Positions 45,096 to 58,084 of a stretch of DNA of 64,000 nt are shown here, in pieces; the first letter of the stretch is position 1; each line of letters opens with the position of its first letter. The position numbers were made by a program, and so were the translations under genes. Location: assembly GCF_049634645.1 (NCBI RefSeq), contig NC_134714.1:37142501-37206500 (forward strand), read 5' to 3'. The DNA is from Pelodiscus sinensis (Eukaryota > Chordata > Testudines > Trionychidae). The notes beneath the pieces were generated by a model. The model was not told the origin of the DNA and ran no database searches. It worked only from the letters and a program-made list of their open reading frames with translations.

Positions 45096-45525
45096 GGCTG
45101 TGTCTAGATTGGCATGATTTTCCGGAAATGCTTTTAACGGAAAAGTTTTCCGTTAAAAGCATTTTCGGAACAGTGTCTAGATTGGCACGGACTCTTTTCT
45201 GCAAAAGTACTTTAGATTGGCATGGACGCTTTTCCACAAAAAGTGCTTTTGCAGAAAAGTGTATGTGCCAGTCTAGACGCGCTTTTCCACAAAAAAGCCC
45301 CAATCGCCATTTCGCGATTGGGGCTTTTTTGCAGAAAACAAATCTGAGCTGTCTACACTGGCCCTTTTGCGCAAAAACTTTGCGCAAAAGGGACTTTTGC
45401 CTGAATGGGAGCAGTAGGAAGTCAGTGCTTTTGCGGAAATTCAAGCAGCCAGTGTAGACAGCTGGCAAGTTTTACCGGAAAAGCGGCTGATTTTCCTGGA
45501 AAAACTGGCCAGTCTAGACACAGCC
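45096..45525. mobile_element. Harbinger-type MITE, CCGGAAAA/GCGCAAAA word family, inside L2
   Basis: GGCTGTGTCTAGATTGGC … GCCAGTCTAGACACAGCC (inverse GGCTGTGTCTAGACTGGC), with ata at 45093-45095 and 45526-45528. Interior palindromes: TTTTCCGTTAAAAGC, and an exact CCCCAATCGC…GCGATTGGGG arm pair at about 45297-45325. Confidence 0.9.
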
Positions 45526-45554
45526 ATAGAGAGAAGGAACACACACATACAGAC

Positions 45555-47122
45555 TCAAACATTAATAAAAGCATGAGTAAAAAGGGTGGCTTTAACCTGA
45601 CGCCAAAACAACATTAGCATTGGCGCCATGCGAATAGCCCGAGGAAGAGAATTCCACAGCCAGGGAGCAAAAGCTGAGAATGCCCTGTTCCGCGTAGATG
45701 TTAATCTTATCTCCACAAGTGGGGGAACACGAAGCAAAGCTTCCCCAGCTGATCTCAATCCCCAGGCAGGTTCATATGGGAGAAAACCTTCCATCAGATA
45801 CCCTGGACCCAACTCATTTAAGGCTTCATAGGTCATACCTAAAACCTTAAATTGTCCCTGGAAACATACCGGAAGCCAGTGCAGCTGCTGAAGCACTGGC
45901 ATAATGTGCTCCGTATAACTAGTGTTAGTTAAAACTCGAGCAGCCGCATTCTGGACCAGTTGAAGTTTCCGAAGGCTGTTTAGAGGCAGCCGTACATAAA
46001 GCATAAAGTGCATTACAGTAATCCCATCGGGACGTAACAAGAGCATGGATCACTGTGGCCAAGTCATGTTTGTTTAGTAAGGGTCGGAGCTGGCGGATCA
46101 AACGAAGTTGTCCAAAGGCACTCCTGGCCACCGAAGAAATCTGATTTTCAAATGTTAAAAAAGGGTCCAGGAGGACTCCCAAGCTGCGTACCTGTACTTT
46201 CAGGGGGAGAGTAACCCCGTCTAGAACAGGTGCCATGCCACATTCACGAACAGATGGTCTCCTGATCATAGGACCTCAGTCTTATCTGGGTTCAACTTCA
46301 GCTTATTTGACTTCATCCAAACCATCACTGCCTCCAGTCACTGATTTAGATCAGTCCTGCCACACCTGGCTCTAATGTCACAGGGAAATGGAGTTGGGTG
46401 TCATCTGCATATTGATGACACCATCCACCAAAACTCCTTATGACCTCTCCCAGAGGCTTCATGTAGATATTAAACAGCATAGGGGACAAGATGAAATCTT
46501 GTGGGACTCCATAGCACAATCGCTATGGGGTTGAATAGCAGCCCCCAGCTCCACCTTCTGAAAGTGTCCTGACAGATAGGACCATTGCAAAACAGTGCCT
46601 CCAATACCCAACTCTGCCAGGAGTCCCAGAAGGATATCATGGTCAATGGTATCAAAAGCCACTGAGACATCTAGGAGAATCAACAGGGATGCACTCCCCT
46701 TGCTTATTTCCTGGCATAAATCATCTACCAGGGCCACCAAGGCTGTTTCCGTTCCAAAACCAGACCTAAAGCCAGATTAAAATGGATCTAATTAGTCTGT
46801 TTCTTCCAAGAAAACTTGGAGATGTGGCACCACCACCCGCTTGAGTACCTTGCCCAAGAAGGGAATATTAGCAATTGGGCGACAGTTATTTAAGTCATGT
46901 GAGTCCAGGGAGGTCTTCTTGAGTAACGGTTTTATCACTGCCTCTTTCAAGGCAGCAGGAACCATACCAGATCTAAAAGATGCCTTAATAATCCCGTGGA
47001 CCCAGCCAGTTATCCCTTCCCAGCTAGATTTAATAAGCCATAAAGGGCAGGGGTCAAGGGAGCACGTGGTCAGTCGCACTCCTCCAAGCACCTTGTCCAC
47101 ATCCTCAGTCTGCAATAGCTGA
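45555..47122 (-). pseudogene. L2 ORF2 C-terminal half (reverse transcriptase)
   Basis: Minus-strand pieces in order: LLKKTSLDSHDLNNCRPIAN and KVLKRVVVPHLQ (RT motifs 1-2a, about 46800-46960), LLILLDVSVAFDTIDHDILL (motif 3/A with the catalytic Asp, about 46600-46690), MLFNIYMKPLGEVIRSFGGW … QYADDTQLHFP (catalytic YADD at 46400-46411), VRSLGVLLDPFLTFE and DLATVIHALVTSRWDYCNAL (about 46030-46190), and after a frameshift near 45990 LRKLQLVQNAAARVLT, QLHWLPV and RAFSAFAPWLWNSLP. The catalytic aspartates survive, but stops and at least two frame changes make it inactive. The endonuclease domain is lost. Confidence 0.88.
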
Positions 47123-47334
47123 AACTAATCCAGAGAAAAAAGACTGGGTGGTGCATTGGGTGTTTCGTTTGTATCTGGATACAACCTTGGAAACCTAAGC
47201 CTAACTTCAGTACCAGGCAAGTTGGTTGAGATTACAGTAAAGAACAGCATTAACAGAGAGGTAACACAATTTGTAGGATAAGAGTCAGTGCTTTTGTAAA
47301 GGGGGAAAAATGCTTTACCAATCTATTACCATTC

Positions 47335-48360
47335 TTTGAGGGGATCAAACGTGAACAAAAATGACCCAATGGATATAATGTTCTTGTACTTTCAGAAAGC
47401 CCTTATCAATGTCCCCCAGCAAAGGCTCTTAAGGAAAGAAAGAAATTTTTGGATAAGAGGGAAGGCCCTTTTATGGATCAGTAAATGGTTAGACTGGAAA
47501 CAAAGTTAGGAATAAATGGCCAGTTTTCAGAATGGAGAACTAAATAGTGGGGTAACCCAAGGATGTATACTAGGACCAGTGCTGTTCATCATTCATAAAA
47601 TGATGAGGAAAAGGGGGTAAACAGTGAAGTGGCTAAATTTGCAGACAATACAAAATTACAGAATAGTTACATTTAATGCAGATTTCAAAGAGCACTACAA
47701 AGATCTCTCAAAATATACGACAAGATAACGAAATGGCAGATTACTTCAACATAGATAGGTGCAAACTAATACACATTGAAAAAAAATCCCAAGTATACCT
47801 ACAAAGTGACGGGGTCTAAAGGGATAGATAAAAAGATGGAAAATATCGTAATGACTCTATGTGTATCCCTGCATGTAGTTCCGGTTGTCCCATCAAAACA
47901 AAAATGTATTCAAATTGAAAAAGTTAGAGAAGGGCAACAAATTATTTGTAATATGGACCAATTTCTGGATGAAAGATAAAAAAAAAACCTGGGACTGGTC
48001 AGCTGAGAAAAGAGACATCTAAAGGGAGATATGATAGAGATCTATAAAATTAGGAAGTGAACAGGGAAGTGTTATTTACCTTGTCACAAAACACCAAGGG
48101 TCACCTAACAAAATTAATAAACAGATGATTTAAAGCAAACAAAAGGAAGTACTTTTTACACAATGACCAATCTGTGGAACTTATTGCCACAGGAACTTAC
48201 TATGAACGGGTGTCAAAGACAAAAGATGGATGACTCACTCATTGTCTGTTCTGTTATTTCATCTGAAGCAACAGACATTGGCTTCTGTCTGAATACAAGA
48301 TATTGGACTAGATGGACCATTGGTTAGGCCCAATATGGCTGTTCTTGTGTTCCCATGCTT
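47335..48360 (+). mobile_element. CR1-group LINE, degenerate
   Basis: Plus strand shows RT-like segments in several frames: AGCCCTTATCAATGTCCCCC (motif A region), GGGGTAACCCAAGGATG then ACTAGGACCAGTGCTGTTC (GVTQGCILGPVLF), AATTTGCAGACAATAC (FADD region, Asp changed to Asn), ending near TTGGACTAGATGGACCATTG, a 3' end found in a second CR1 subgroup. Many deletions and stops. Confidence 0.75.
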
Positions 48361-49919
48361 CTCCCCCTCCTTTCTATAATATGGAAGGAAGATGCTACTG
48401 ATATTGATAAGCTGAGGTCCCCAATGATTAACGTTAGGATTCTCTGGGATTCTCTCTCTAGCAAGAGAGATCAGCAAAACGTTTCTTTGTTCCCTCTGCA
48501 CACTCCAAAAAGCAATCCGAAAAAGCTATTTTAACATTGTTTTTAGTTTAGAAATATATTTCCTCCCACTCTATTCTAGCAAAGTGAGTCACAGAGGTCC
48601 AAGAGTGGAATCCTGTATGGAATGGTCTATTTTTTGGTTTTTATTTCCAGGAAGCTTTATATTTGTAATGGTTTGCTTCATGGGCAGCACTCCCACCCCC
48701 AAATTAAAAGTGTTCTTCTGTCAGTGGAGAAAGGAGATGAATTAATTGGCAGGGCTGAGATCACTACAACTGATAATAATGTGATCACCACAGGACCTAG
48801 CACTCAAGTCTTAGAAACAGTAATTGTCTCTAAGTGGACAGAATGTCTCCTATACAGCTTCTTGCAAAATGAATGCCCTCCTACTTACTTCAATGGAGAC
48901 ATGAATTTATCCATGGTCTTCATTTCACTTACATGTGAAAATGTAGAACAGAGCACATGAACTAGAGATGCCATATGGTGATCTTAGCTTCCATGTGGAT
49001 TAAAGACATTCCACCCACACCGGTAAAATCATTAGTATTCTGAGTGAGTAGCAGAATTCTATTCTATAGTGCAGCCTCAAACAACATGATCAAGTCCTTG
49101 CTTCAGCCTTATGCAAATGTTTACTGTGACTGTTATGCTTCATGGTATGAGCAGGGAATGAGGTTCTCTAAAAATGCTTAAATTAAAAAAAAAAGAATAT
49201 GCTATTGTTACTTTTGCCCAGTTTGTGGTCCCTGAAATGTAAAGAGAGAAACTGGATAAAGACTGTAAAACCTCTGAAAAGAGCTCTATATGGCTCTAGT
49301 TGCTATTTTCAAGATGTATGGTTCTAAATATATGCTGGCTAATATCCCCCTTCTGAAATGGTAACTCTACAGACTGCTTGGCATGGGTACAATCATTCAC
49401 AGCTGTATGCAAGATGCAGAACAGCATTTCTAGCTGCTTCCCGCATACTGTCACCAAACAATGTTCAGCTGATTCCTCTCTCTGCACAATTACTCCAAAT
49501 GATAAAACCAAACCAGAGAGACAACTGCAGCTGTAAAAGGAAAAATAAAGGCAAAATGCACTGATTCATCTCAAGGAATCAGGAGAGAGGGTGCACTTTC
49601 AGATCATGTCTCTTTGGTACTATACTACAGTTCTATTTTAGTCTCCTCGTTTCAAGTAACTTAACAGGCCAAGAGAGATACAAATAGAGCATTTTGAAAT
49701 TAGTTCAAGATTCTTCAGTAGATCATTACATTCTTTCCATCTATATTTAGTCTGTATCTATTCCTTCTACGTCACCATCTCCTTCACCTATGCAAAATAG
49801 TGTCCATAATATATTCACCAATGATTTGACCAGTCCAGTTTTAAATGTGTCAGGTTACAGTTTTTCACCATTTGCACTTCTTTGAAAATTGGAAGTATTA
49901 TGGATGTGCTAAATGTTAT
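48361..49919. other. no recognisable feature
   Basis: A 112-codon plus-strand frame at 48622-48960 matches nothing I know; 49790-49919 may belong to the next CR1 fragment. Confidence 0.4.
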
Positions 49920-50090
49920 GATTAAGCAACCCAAATTGTATTAGCTCTTTTGGCTGCCATATCGCATTGTGAACTCACATTTAATATGTTGTTCCACTTA
50001 TCACTCCATATGTGTCTTTCAACACTAGTACTTTTCAAGTGTCTACCTCCCATACAAAATCTGTTTTGGATGAGGGATATGTTCAGAGAA
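49920..50090 (-). mobile_element. CR1 LINE fragment
   Basis: Minus strand encodes NVSSQCDMAAKRANTIWVA, matching NMSQQCDAVAKKANMILGC of the CR1 copy at 6.1-7.1 kb. Confidence 0.75.
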
Positions 50091-50125
50091 GCATAAAAAC
50101 AGTAGAAAGTGCTTTCCCAAGTCAT

Positions 50126-50774
50126 ACCTCTGAACTAGGTCAGAGAAACTTTGAGAAAACCATTCTCTGATAGAAAATCAAGTTGTCAACATAGAAATGC
50201 TTCATGAAATTGGGTTCATTTCACTAGAATTTTATTTTAGAAGAAAAACAAAAATAAAATTCCAACAAAGCTGAACATCAATGTTAATATTTTAGACAGA
50301 ATATTTTGATTTTCCGTTTCAAAATAACTGTTTGATTATTTGTTGAGAGAGAGATTGATCCAAAATGATTTTTCTGGAATTTTCCTTCATGTAGATCTTT
50401 GACATTTTAGGTTTTTTTACTCCCATTCAGAATGAAACCACATTTTGCAATCTCAAAAATCTTCATGAAACAGAACTCCCATTCTCTGAATAACTATTCT
50501 GAACCCCCAGAAGAGTTTCATCTCTCATTTATGTTAATAGTCAAAGACATTTTAAGACTAACATGATGCACTTATGATGTTTTGGCCCCTCTAAGGATGT
50601 TGCAAGTTGATAAACAGTTTGAAGACCAGGATGTTACAAAATTGTGGCATAATACATTGTCATCTTTCTAAGGAATGCTTATAGAGAAATATCCTCAAGA
50701 CAGGAATAGCTATGATGGAAGTGAAGTCTTATCAAAAGTAGGATTGATATACATAGCTATTGAAAGAGACACAC
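50126..50774. other. no recognisable feature
   Basis: AT-rich, unassigned. Confidence 0.45.
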
Positions 50775-50777
50775 AAA

Positions 50778-51158
50778 GGCTGTGTCCAGACTCAGGGTTT
50801 TTTTCGGGAAAAGTAGCCTTTTCCTGAAAAAACTTCCCCTGCGTCCAGACTCAAGCCGCGTTCTTTCGAAATTATTTCGAAAGAACGCGGCTTTTCTTTC
50901 GATGGCGGTAAACCTCGTTTCACGAGGAAGAACGCCTTCTTTCGAAAGTTCCTCTTTTGAAAGAAGGCGTTCTTCAATGTAAATAGGGCTTCCTCGAAAG
51001 AGAGCATCCTGACTCGCTGGGTGCTCTCTTTCGAAAAAGCAGATTGCTCTTTCGAAAGATCCGCCTGCAGTCTAGACGCGATCTTTCGAAAGAGGCTCTT
51101 TTGAAAGATGCTTTCGAAAGAGCCTCTTTAGAAAGAAGACTGCAGTCTAGACATAGCC
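50778..51158. mobile_element. 381-bp Harbinger-type MITE, TTTCGAAAG word family
   Basis: GGCTGTGTCCAGACTCAGGG … GACTGCAGTCTAGACATAGCC, flanked by aaa at 50775-50777 and 51159-51161. Dense TCTTTCGAAAGA words; core hairpin at 50907-50936, 129 bp from the left end. Same length and layout as the copy at 59991-60371; terminal sequence also shared with the gene-bearing element at 7976-10594. Confidence 0.9.
50907..50936 (+). repeat. conserved MITE core hairpin
   Basis: GGTAAACCTCGTTTCAC then GAGGAAGAACGCC. Confidence 0.6.
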
Positions 51159-51329
51159 AAAGTGGGTGAGGTAGTACCTTTGACTATTTACTGCGTTGGT
51201 GAGATATACATGCTTCTGAGCTTACTCAGAACTCTTCAAGACTTCTTCCTTTGACCTGAAGAAGAATTCTGTATAAGCTGAAAAGCTTGTCTCCCATGCT
51301 TGACAGAAATTGGTCAATAAAGGATATTA

Positions 51330-51992
51330 TCTCCCTGTACAGGGTTCACTCTCCTTTCTCAAGCACAGTCCTGGCCAAGTGCAAGTGCCTGAACTTATTC
51401 TCTCTGCTTCTTCCAGCTCCAGATAGAGCAATGTCCCAGAGCTCCCTCCTCTGAGGGCCTCAACATCTAGGCCTTTTCCCCCTAGTGACTAATGAGTAAT
51501 GGAGGGAACCCAAGCCCACCCACTACTCTGAGTCCCAGCCCACAGACCCTGTAGATAGCAACTGTTCTAATTCCCCAGGCCTCTTCCCATGGCTCTCCAC
51601 AGTCTTCACCCTTGCCTCAGGTCTTTGTTCAAGATAGAGTCCCAACATCCAACTCAGGACTCCTTGTTTTTTCTGGCTCCCAACAGTGCCACCCTTTCCA
51701 GGATTCTGCAGCTCTGCCTGCCAACCACAGTCTCCACTCTCCTACCAGTCCAGCAAGGAACTGCCTGGATTTGGCCCACCAGTCCTTTTTATACTAGCCT
51801 GCTGGTTCCTGATTGGCTGTTTCTCACACAGCAGTTCCAGGAAGCTCAGAGGACTTCTCTACTGCTTTTTTTGGGGGGGGGATGGGGTAATGGCAGGGCC
51901 ACAAAGACACCAGCAGGGGGACTCAGGCCTAGTCCACCCCTCCATACTCCCCTACTCTGTCTTTCTAATGTCCTGAGACCAACATGGCAACA
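51330..51992 (-). mobile_element. possible solo LTR
   Basis: On the minus strand a CCAAT-type CAGCCAATCAGG is followed at the usual distance by TATAAAAAGG (around 51785-51820), a promoter layout like that of an LTR. Candidate ends TGTTGGTCTC and CCCTGTACA; no target duplication found. The 182-codon plus-strand frame here looks incidental. Confidence 0.45.
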
Positions 51993-53223
51993 AGAACACT
52001 GCATTATATATATTAGTCATAAACAGGTAAAGAAAACAGTTTTCTCAATGAATGATGTTGCCAAAAATTGTTGCCTTTATATGGGAAGAGATTTTTCTGA
52101 AAAGGCTATTCATCATAGAAAGTCTTGTAGGAAATAGCATTTTCTCTGGATTTGGAGGAAATAAGGTTTTCCTATCAAAGGAGTGGATGGGGAAGAAGGA
52201 TATTGATAGAATAAGAGTTCTTTTTGAGAGAAATGCCAGCTAAAAATAGCAGTCCTTTTATTTTGTTCTTTCCCCAAGAGCTCGGATTGTTTGAAAATGT
52301 CAATTTTTTATCAAGAGAAGAGCCGGGGCTGAAAATAAAGTGCTAATGTTAATTTTAGTGGCATCGTAGGTAGCCTAACTTCCTTTGAAAATGGTCATTT
52401 GATGATATGATTTACTTTTGATTAAATGTCTCTTTCTGATTCTTAAAATCTGACACAGATTATTAAAGTGCAGATGCTTGTGGCTTTTCTCTCTGTCCTT
52501 TGCTCTACTTACAGACAACATGGGTGCTTGCCAGAATCCCACATGATAACTGAGCAATTCTAGAACTCTTGGTGAAGTCATATGATTGAATCACCTCACT
52601 TGTAAGGCTGGGATTCAGTCATCCTCTTCCCTTAATGCTTCTCATGCTCTTCTATGACAGCTACACAGTTCATCTCCATGGGAGATTCAGAGGAGTAACT
52701 GATATGTCCAGAATTGTTGTATGCTGATGGGGAAAGTTTGCTGAACTTAGAAGGATTTCTATTAAACAGAAGATGAAAATCTTTCAACTTGCTACAGACA
52801 TGGACTTAGATACAGAGGAAATGGGTTTTTCAGAGGTCAAGTTATTGCCATGGAGTCAGCATAAAGCAATTCAGAATCCACTTCAAGAAGCACCAGAATC
52901 TGAGAAATGAATATTACTCTGGCAGTTCAGTGTGGCCCTACTGGGCTGGGAAGCCTTGACGTGGGGACCTGCACTGACTGATGTGCAGCATCATTATTCT
53001 AAACCAAATTCTTGCTATCTATGGAGCTACTTGGAGTGCAGAAAGCTGTCACTTTCACTATCACTCAAGAAGTTTCTCATGAGCTAAAATTTTGCCCCCA
53101 GGTGTTAGTCATATTAATTACAGAACAGCACCCATTCAAGCAATAATGTGCTATTCTATGCTAATGGGGATCTGATGTTCAAACAATCTCAGCCCAGATT
53201 TCCAAGTATTCATTACCTACAAC
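51993..53223. other. no recognisable feature
   Basis: Unassigned sequence. Confidence 0.45.
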
Positions 53224-53681
53224 TGGGTCCAGTTTCTCAAACACTACAGAGTTTTTTCGGAAAAATGGCTGTTTTTTCAAAAAAACTTCAGTTACGTCCA
53301 CACTGCAATCACGTTCTTCCAAAAGAAAATTGAAAGAACAGAGAGATTTTTCTGACATTGGTAATCCTCATTCTATGAGGAGGAAGTCTTTTTCCACAAA
53401 AGCTCTTTTGGAAAAAGGTGTGTGTGGACGGGGAAGAGGGAGTTCTTTGGCAAGAAGAGGAAGGAGAAAAAAGCACAGGTGTCCTGGTGGCTACTCCATC
53501 CCTACTAATCACAGCTTAAATGTGAGATAGTGTCCATTCAGTGTGGATGCTATCTTTTGGAAGCAGATCACTTTTTCGATGAACTTTGGTAGTGCCGACA
53601 CTCTCTTTCAGAAGAAGTTTTTCTGGAAGATCTCTTCAGGAAAAGCTTCTTCTGAAAGAAGCCTGCAGTCTAGACATAGCC
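53224..53681. mobile_element. degenerate Harbinger-type MITE
   Basis: Right end CTGCAGTCTAGACATAGCC is clear; left end GGGTCCAGTTTCTCAAAC is eroded. Interior TTTTTTCGGAAAAA/CTTTTGGAAAAAG words and the core hairpin at 53360-53388. Confidence 0.65.
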
Positions 53682-53808
53682 TCAAAATTGTTCAGCAACA
53701 AGCGGCTTCCCTGTCACTCTTCTGAGAACAACTGAAGATCATGCAACTGATTTTGTTGTCTAAATAGGAAATTGACCTCTTTTCAAAACCAGATTAGTGA
53801 CGCACTGG

Positions 53809-54240
53809 GGTTGCGTCTAGACTGGCATGAATTTCCAAAAATGCTTTTAACCGAAAAGTTTTCCGTTAAAAGCATTTTCAGAAAAGTACATCTAGATTGG
53901 CAGGATGCTTTTCCGCAAAAGCACTTTTTGCGAAAAAGCGTCCATGGCCAATCTAGACGTGGTTTTCCGCAAAAAAGCCCCGATCGCCATTTTCGCGATC
54001 AGGGCTTTTTTGCGGAAAACAGTACTATGCTGTCTACACTGGCCCTTTTGGGCAAAAGTCTTTCGGAAAAAGACTTTTGCCCAAACGGGACCAGCATAGT
54101 TTTTCCGGAAAATCACTGACGATCTTACATGAGATCGTCAGTGCTTTTCCGGAAATTCAAACGGCCAGTGTAGACAGCTGGCAAGTTTTTCCGCAAAATC
54201 AGATGATTTTGTGGAAAAACTTGCCAGTCTAGACACAGCC
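53809..54240. mobile_element. Harbinger-type MITE, CCGGAAAA/CCGCAAAA word family
   Basis: GGTTGCGTCTAGACTGGCA … TGCCAGTCTAGACACAGCC, with tgg at 53806-53808 and 54241-54243. Closely related to 45096-45525. Contains an exact palindrome CACTGACGATCTTACATG/AGATCGTCAGTG near 54113-54146 and GCCCCGATCGCC/…GCGATCAGGGC near 53977-54007. Confidence 0.88.
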
Positions 54241-54423
54241 TGGGAAAACATTCACATAAATAACCAGATTAATCATATACAGCAAAATCCTAAGTAGTAT
54301 TGTTCAACTTTAGAGGAGATTTGATTTGATTATAGTAGAACCAGTTATATTTCCAGAATGAACTAGCGTCTGAGTTGCGAGTGTTAAAGACATGGAGAAT
54401 TAATGGATTAATATGCTATAGCT

Positions 54424-54501
54424 TTGCACCTTGTGTAGTTATTTACATTTTAGTAGTATTTTACACCACTTTGACAAGGTATAAATAACTACACAAAGGA
54501 T
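54424..54501. repeat. short palindromic repeat
   Basis: TTGTGTAGTTATTTA at 54431-54445 and its exact reverse complement at 54482-54496, with CCTTG/AAGG continuing outward; a foldback of about 75 bp. Confidence 0.7.
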
Positions 54502-55581
54502 CAGTGTTTAAATCTGCATAAATTTCAGGTGATTCTGCAAATTTTTCCCATAGTTTCAAGTCTCATAGGCAGGGGTGAAAGAAACTTAAAGTACTGTCCT
54601 ATTGCAACCCCTCTCTTCTTTGGGGATCCAGGACAGGGAGTTAGGGGTGAGGATGTGATAGAAGTTTACCTGTATGAAATTTAAGTGTGGGATGGAGTGC
54701 GGGAAGGCTTAGGGAAGGGGGCTGGCTGGGATGGCAGGGACCACACTGCCCACCTGACAAATCCCTGGAGTTGGTCAGGGCGGCTTGGACCATGCTGCCT
54801 GGTTCATGGATCCTCTGTGCGGTGGGTGTGGGGGCGATTGTATGACCTGGCCACCTGAACTCTGAGCCTGAAGTCTGGAGGCACTGTGGCAGCATCATCC
54901 AGGAACTGTGGTGCTGGCTCGGCACCACTGGGACTGGGGCCATGCCCCAAGCTCCTGACTGTCCAGTTCTGTGGTTGGGGGAAATGGAAGGGTGGTTTGA
55001 GCCCCTGTGAGAGTGGAGGGTAGAGGGGGAAGGGTGGACTGCCCATGCTCAGCACCAGCATGGAAACCTAATCCATGTATAGTGACTGGCAGAATCTAGA
55101 GCCCCACCCCCTGCCAACCACACTATTAGTGGTGCATCACACTGGTGCACACCAGCTCACTTTCACCTTTGCTCATAGGATTCAGAAACTCAAGTTTTGC
55201 TTTGAGTTTTGGGTTTGACTGAAACACAAAACCTTCAGGCAAAACTGCCAATGTCCATCTTGTTTTATGTCAGGGACATTTGAAGCCAGTAAGTAGCCCA
55301 GATTCATTCCAGTTTAGGCTCAGATTTGCTACAATTTTTTTTTTAAAATGCAGCAAGCTATTTCCCTGGATTGCCCTTTCCTTGGTCAAATTTGTGTAAA
55401 GCAGTCATTTCCTTCAAACTATGTCATGCACTTTATGCCAGGGGATAAACATCCATAATATATAATGAACATATTTTATTATGCACTGAATGTGTTGCAT
55501 CCTCTTCCCTTCTCCACTGATTAGTTGAATTTTACTGTAGAGTTAGAAGAAAACTAGATTATCTATGAAAGATTATTATTT
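54502..55581. other. no recognisable feature
   Basis: A GC-richer block at 54650-55140 has no conserved frame or repeat ends. Confidence 0.45.
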
Positions 55582-55586
55582 GTATT

Positions 55587-56272
55587 TGTCAAGGCTGGTT
55601 CCCCACTCTAGCATGATGAATGCAGAAGTGGGGGCCTGAAAAAGTACCCCAAAACCTTATATTTCCAGGCTTTAGTATAAAACTTCCTCCCTAAATCCTA
55701 AAAACCTAGATTTTGGGGATAAAAATCTGCTGCCATCACCCAAATAATGGTAAGAAAACCAGGGAAGAGATTACTTGGGAAATCTCATCCCTAAAGTAAA
55801 ACCAGGACACAAAACTGAACCAATCCCAGGTTAATAAAAAAGAAAAAACGTTTATTATCAAAACAATAGTCCTGTTTCAAGCATAATGACTAGATAGAAA
55901 AGTCACCAATTAATATACTCATGGGGGACTCCCATGGTGAAAACTTAGTTACAAAGGAGAGGAAAACCCATTTCTAAATTCACAGACATCAGATTCCCAT
56001 TCCTAAACCATAAAACAATAAAATCGAATGGATTTATCTAAACTTTACCCTAGTTACAGATGGTGAAGAGTCTTTTCTTGGAGAGGGACATGATGTCTGT
56101 CCCCCTCATTATTTGGAGAGTCAACTACCCAGAGACAAAGGAGGGAAAACTAAATATTCCTTTGTCCCAGTTTGAAATCCCTATCTGCATTTCTATTGGC
56201 TGACTGCTACCTAGGTAGGTACAGTTAACCTCTTAGTCCCCAGGCAGATGGCTAACCATCATGGTTATGACA
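55587..56272 (-). mobile_element. solo LTR (686 bp), intact copy of the family at 929-3228
   Basis: Begins TGTCAAGGCTGG and ends GGTTATGACA on the plus strand, i.e. minus-strand TGTCATAACC…CAGCCTTGACA. Exact 5-bp duplication gtatt at 55582-55586 and 56273-56277. Minus-strand AATAAA at 55851-55856 is the likely poly(A) signal, with TTATTGTTTTATGG upstream. No internal genes flank it. Confidence 0.9.
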
Positions 56273-56277
56273 GTATT

Positions 56278-58010
56278 ATAGCAGCAATTAGAGGCCTCGG
56301 ATAAGGTGTCCTAGTGTATTAGCACTATATAAGTACATATAAAGACATAGCTCCTTCATGTGCATCTTGTCACCTAAGGCAAACACCTAAGAGTGACACA
56401 ATAAAGGGTAACAAGTAAAATGATAGAATCAACATACAGTTTACGTAGGCATAGAAACAGGAGATACTTTTGTAAAGACTAGATACAGTATGTGTCTACT
56501 ATCATATCTGCTCCTTTAGCCTAGACATCATTAATTGGCTGTCTCCTTGTAGGTGTCACAGCCAAGATGGTGCTTGAGGAGATATGTGAAGATTTGTCAG
56601 TTCTACTATGCTTGCCATGTGTGATTGACATGGGTGTTATTTCCTAATCTGCATTCGTTATGGTACAACATAAATCATAATGTTTAGTTCTCTACTGTTT
56701 TGCCAATGACCTACCAACTGCTGATATTACCATTTCTGATACTGGTACTTTTCTTTCTTCCTCCTCTCCTTCTCATCCCACAATATGTTGACCAGTTACT
56801 GTGGGTTGGGATTTTCGATGCCACCTAATGGACTTTCGATGTACCGTTTCCACTAGGAATTGTGAACACAACCACTTTTAAAAGTCCCAGACAGAAACCT
56901 AGTGGGCAAAGTGGAGTGTTTCAGAGAACAGACTCCAGGCGAGCCCAGTGCCAACACTGCTGTTTTCAGTCAGTTGACCCAGGCTCCAAAGGTGACTATG
57001 CTTCAACCTAGGGGCTGTTTAACTATGTTAGAGATGGTTGGGCATGGGGTGGAACCCTTAGGTTCTAGGACCCAGCAAGGGGGGAAGTCCCAGAGCCTGG
57101 GCCCCAATCTAAGTTTGAAGATCTATGTTGCAATTATGTAACTTTTAGCCTTAGCCCCTTGAGCCTGAATCAGCTAGCATGGGCCAGGTGCTGGTGTTTA
57201 ATTGCTGTGTAGACACACTCTGAGACTCACTGCTGCAGCCTTCCCCCCTCCCCATACACACACTTTTATTTCTGTGTACGTGTACCTTAAACATTTTGCA
57301 ACCACCTTTACTGGGAGCAAAATCAAGCCCCATATGTTTAGTTCGTCTTCCTGATGCAATGTGCTTTTGTCTCTTTGCCAGTCTCCACTACTGTTGGCCT
57401 TTATTTTCTCTGTTGCTTGAACTTCAGTCAAAAAAAAAAAAAAGAAGTTGAGTATATTTAAAAAAAAATCACACACATAGCAACAAAACAATGCAATAGT
57501 CCTAAATCAAGCCTAGAAATATGTTTAGAGGTAATGTTCATTTCCACCCCCATAAATAGATGTTAAATATGAAGCGCTGTTATACAGATGGTGAAAAACA
57601 GAACGCCAGCCACCACAGCTGTGTGTAACATTGGTATCCAGTTCTGTGGAATACACCTTCTTGAGTAGTTGCCAGTTTAATAATGCTGCATTATTTTAAA
57701 TTTGTCTAGCATTCCCTAAAGTAGCAAGCACCATATATTATCTGCTTTTAATGCTATTTTGTTACTGGATACATCTGGAGACTACATTATTGCTCAACAA
57801 CAGTATGAATAGAACACAAAACACTTTAAAATCATTTCTCCCTCTTGTCTGCATCTGGAACAGCATAACACAACCTGAAATAGTCTTTGATGCAAAATCA
57901 CACAGATTAAAGCCAAACAAAAACAAAGCTCGGGACCTTCTAAATCCTACAAACAGTGCATTGAAAACACTTCACTGAATTCATTATCCAAATGATACCT
58001 AACACAATTA
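56278..58010. other. no recognisable feature
   Basis: Unassigned; poly-A run near 57430. Confidence 0.45.
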
Positions 58011-58080
58011 GGGCCTAATTCAAAGCCTATTGAAGTCAAGGCAAAGACACATTTATTTCAGTGAGCTTTAGATCAGGCCT
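58011..58080. repeat. 70-bp palindromic amniote repeat
   Basis: GGGCCTAATTCAAAGCCTAT … GAGCTTTAGATCAGGCCT: inverted halves joined by a short loop, matching a common reptile/bird foldback (GGGCCTGATTCAAAGCCC). Confidence 0.7.
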
Positions 58081-58084
58081 CTAG

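Larger units (their letters stand above)
44935..47130 (-). mobile_element. L2 LINE, 5'-truncated, interrupted by a MITE
   Basis: Coding relic at 45555-47122 and a typical L2-like 3' end on the minus strand near 45000-44940 (GTAACCCGCCTTGAATATTT, AAGGCGGGGAAAAATATTT). The 430-bp MITE at 45096-45525 separates the frame from the 3' end. Confidence 0.82.

Noticed and set aside
44870..45457. 195-codon plus-strand frame and its antisense
   Set aside because: Runs across a MITE with alternating CCGGAAAA and GCGCAAAA words; symmetric frames on both strands.
51589..52137. 182-codon plus-strand frame
   Set aside because: Antisense to a probable LTR with a CCAAT/TATA layout; no recognisable domain.
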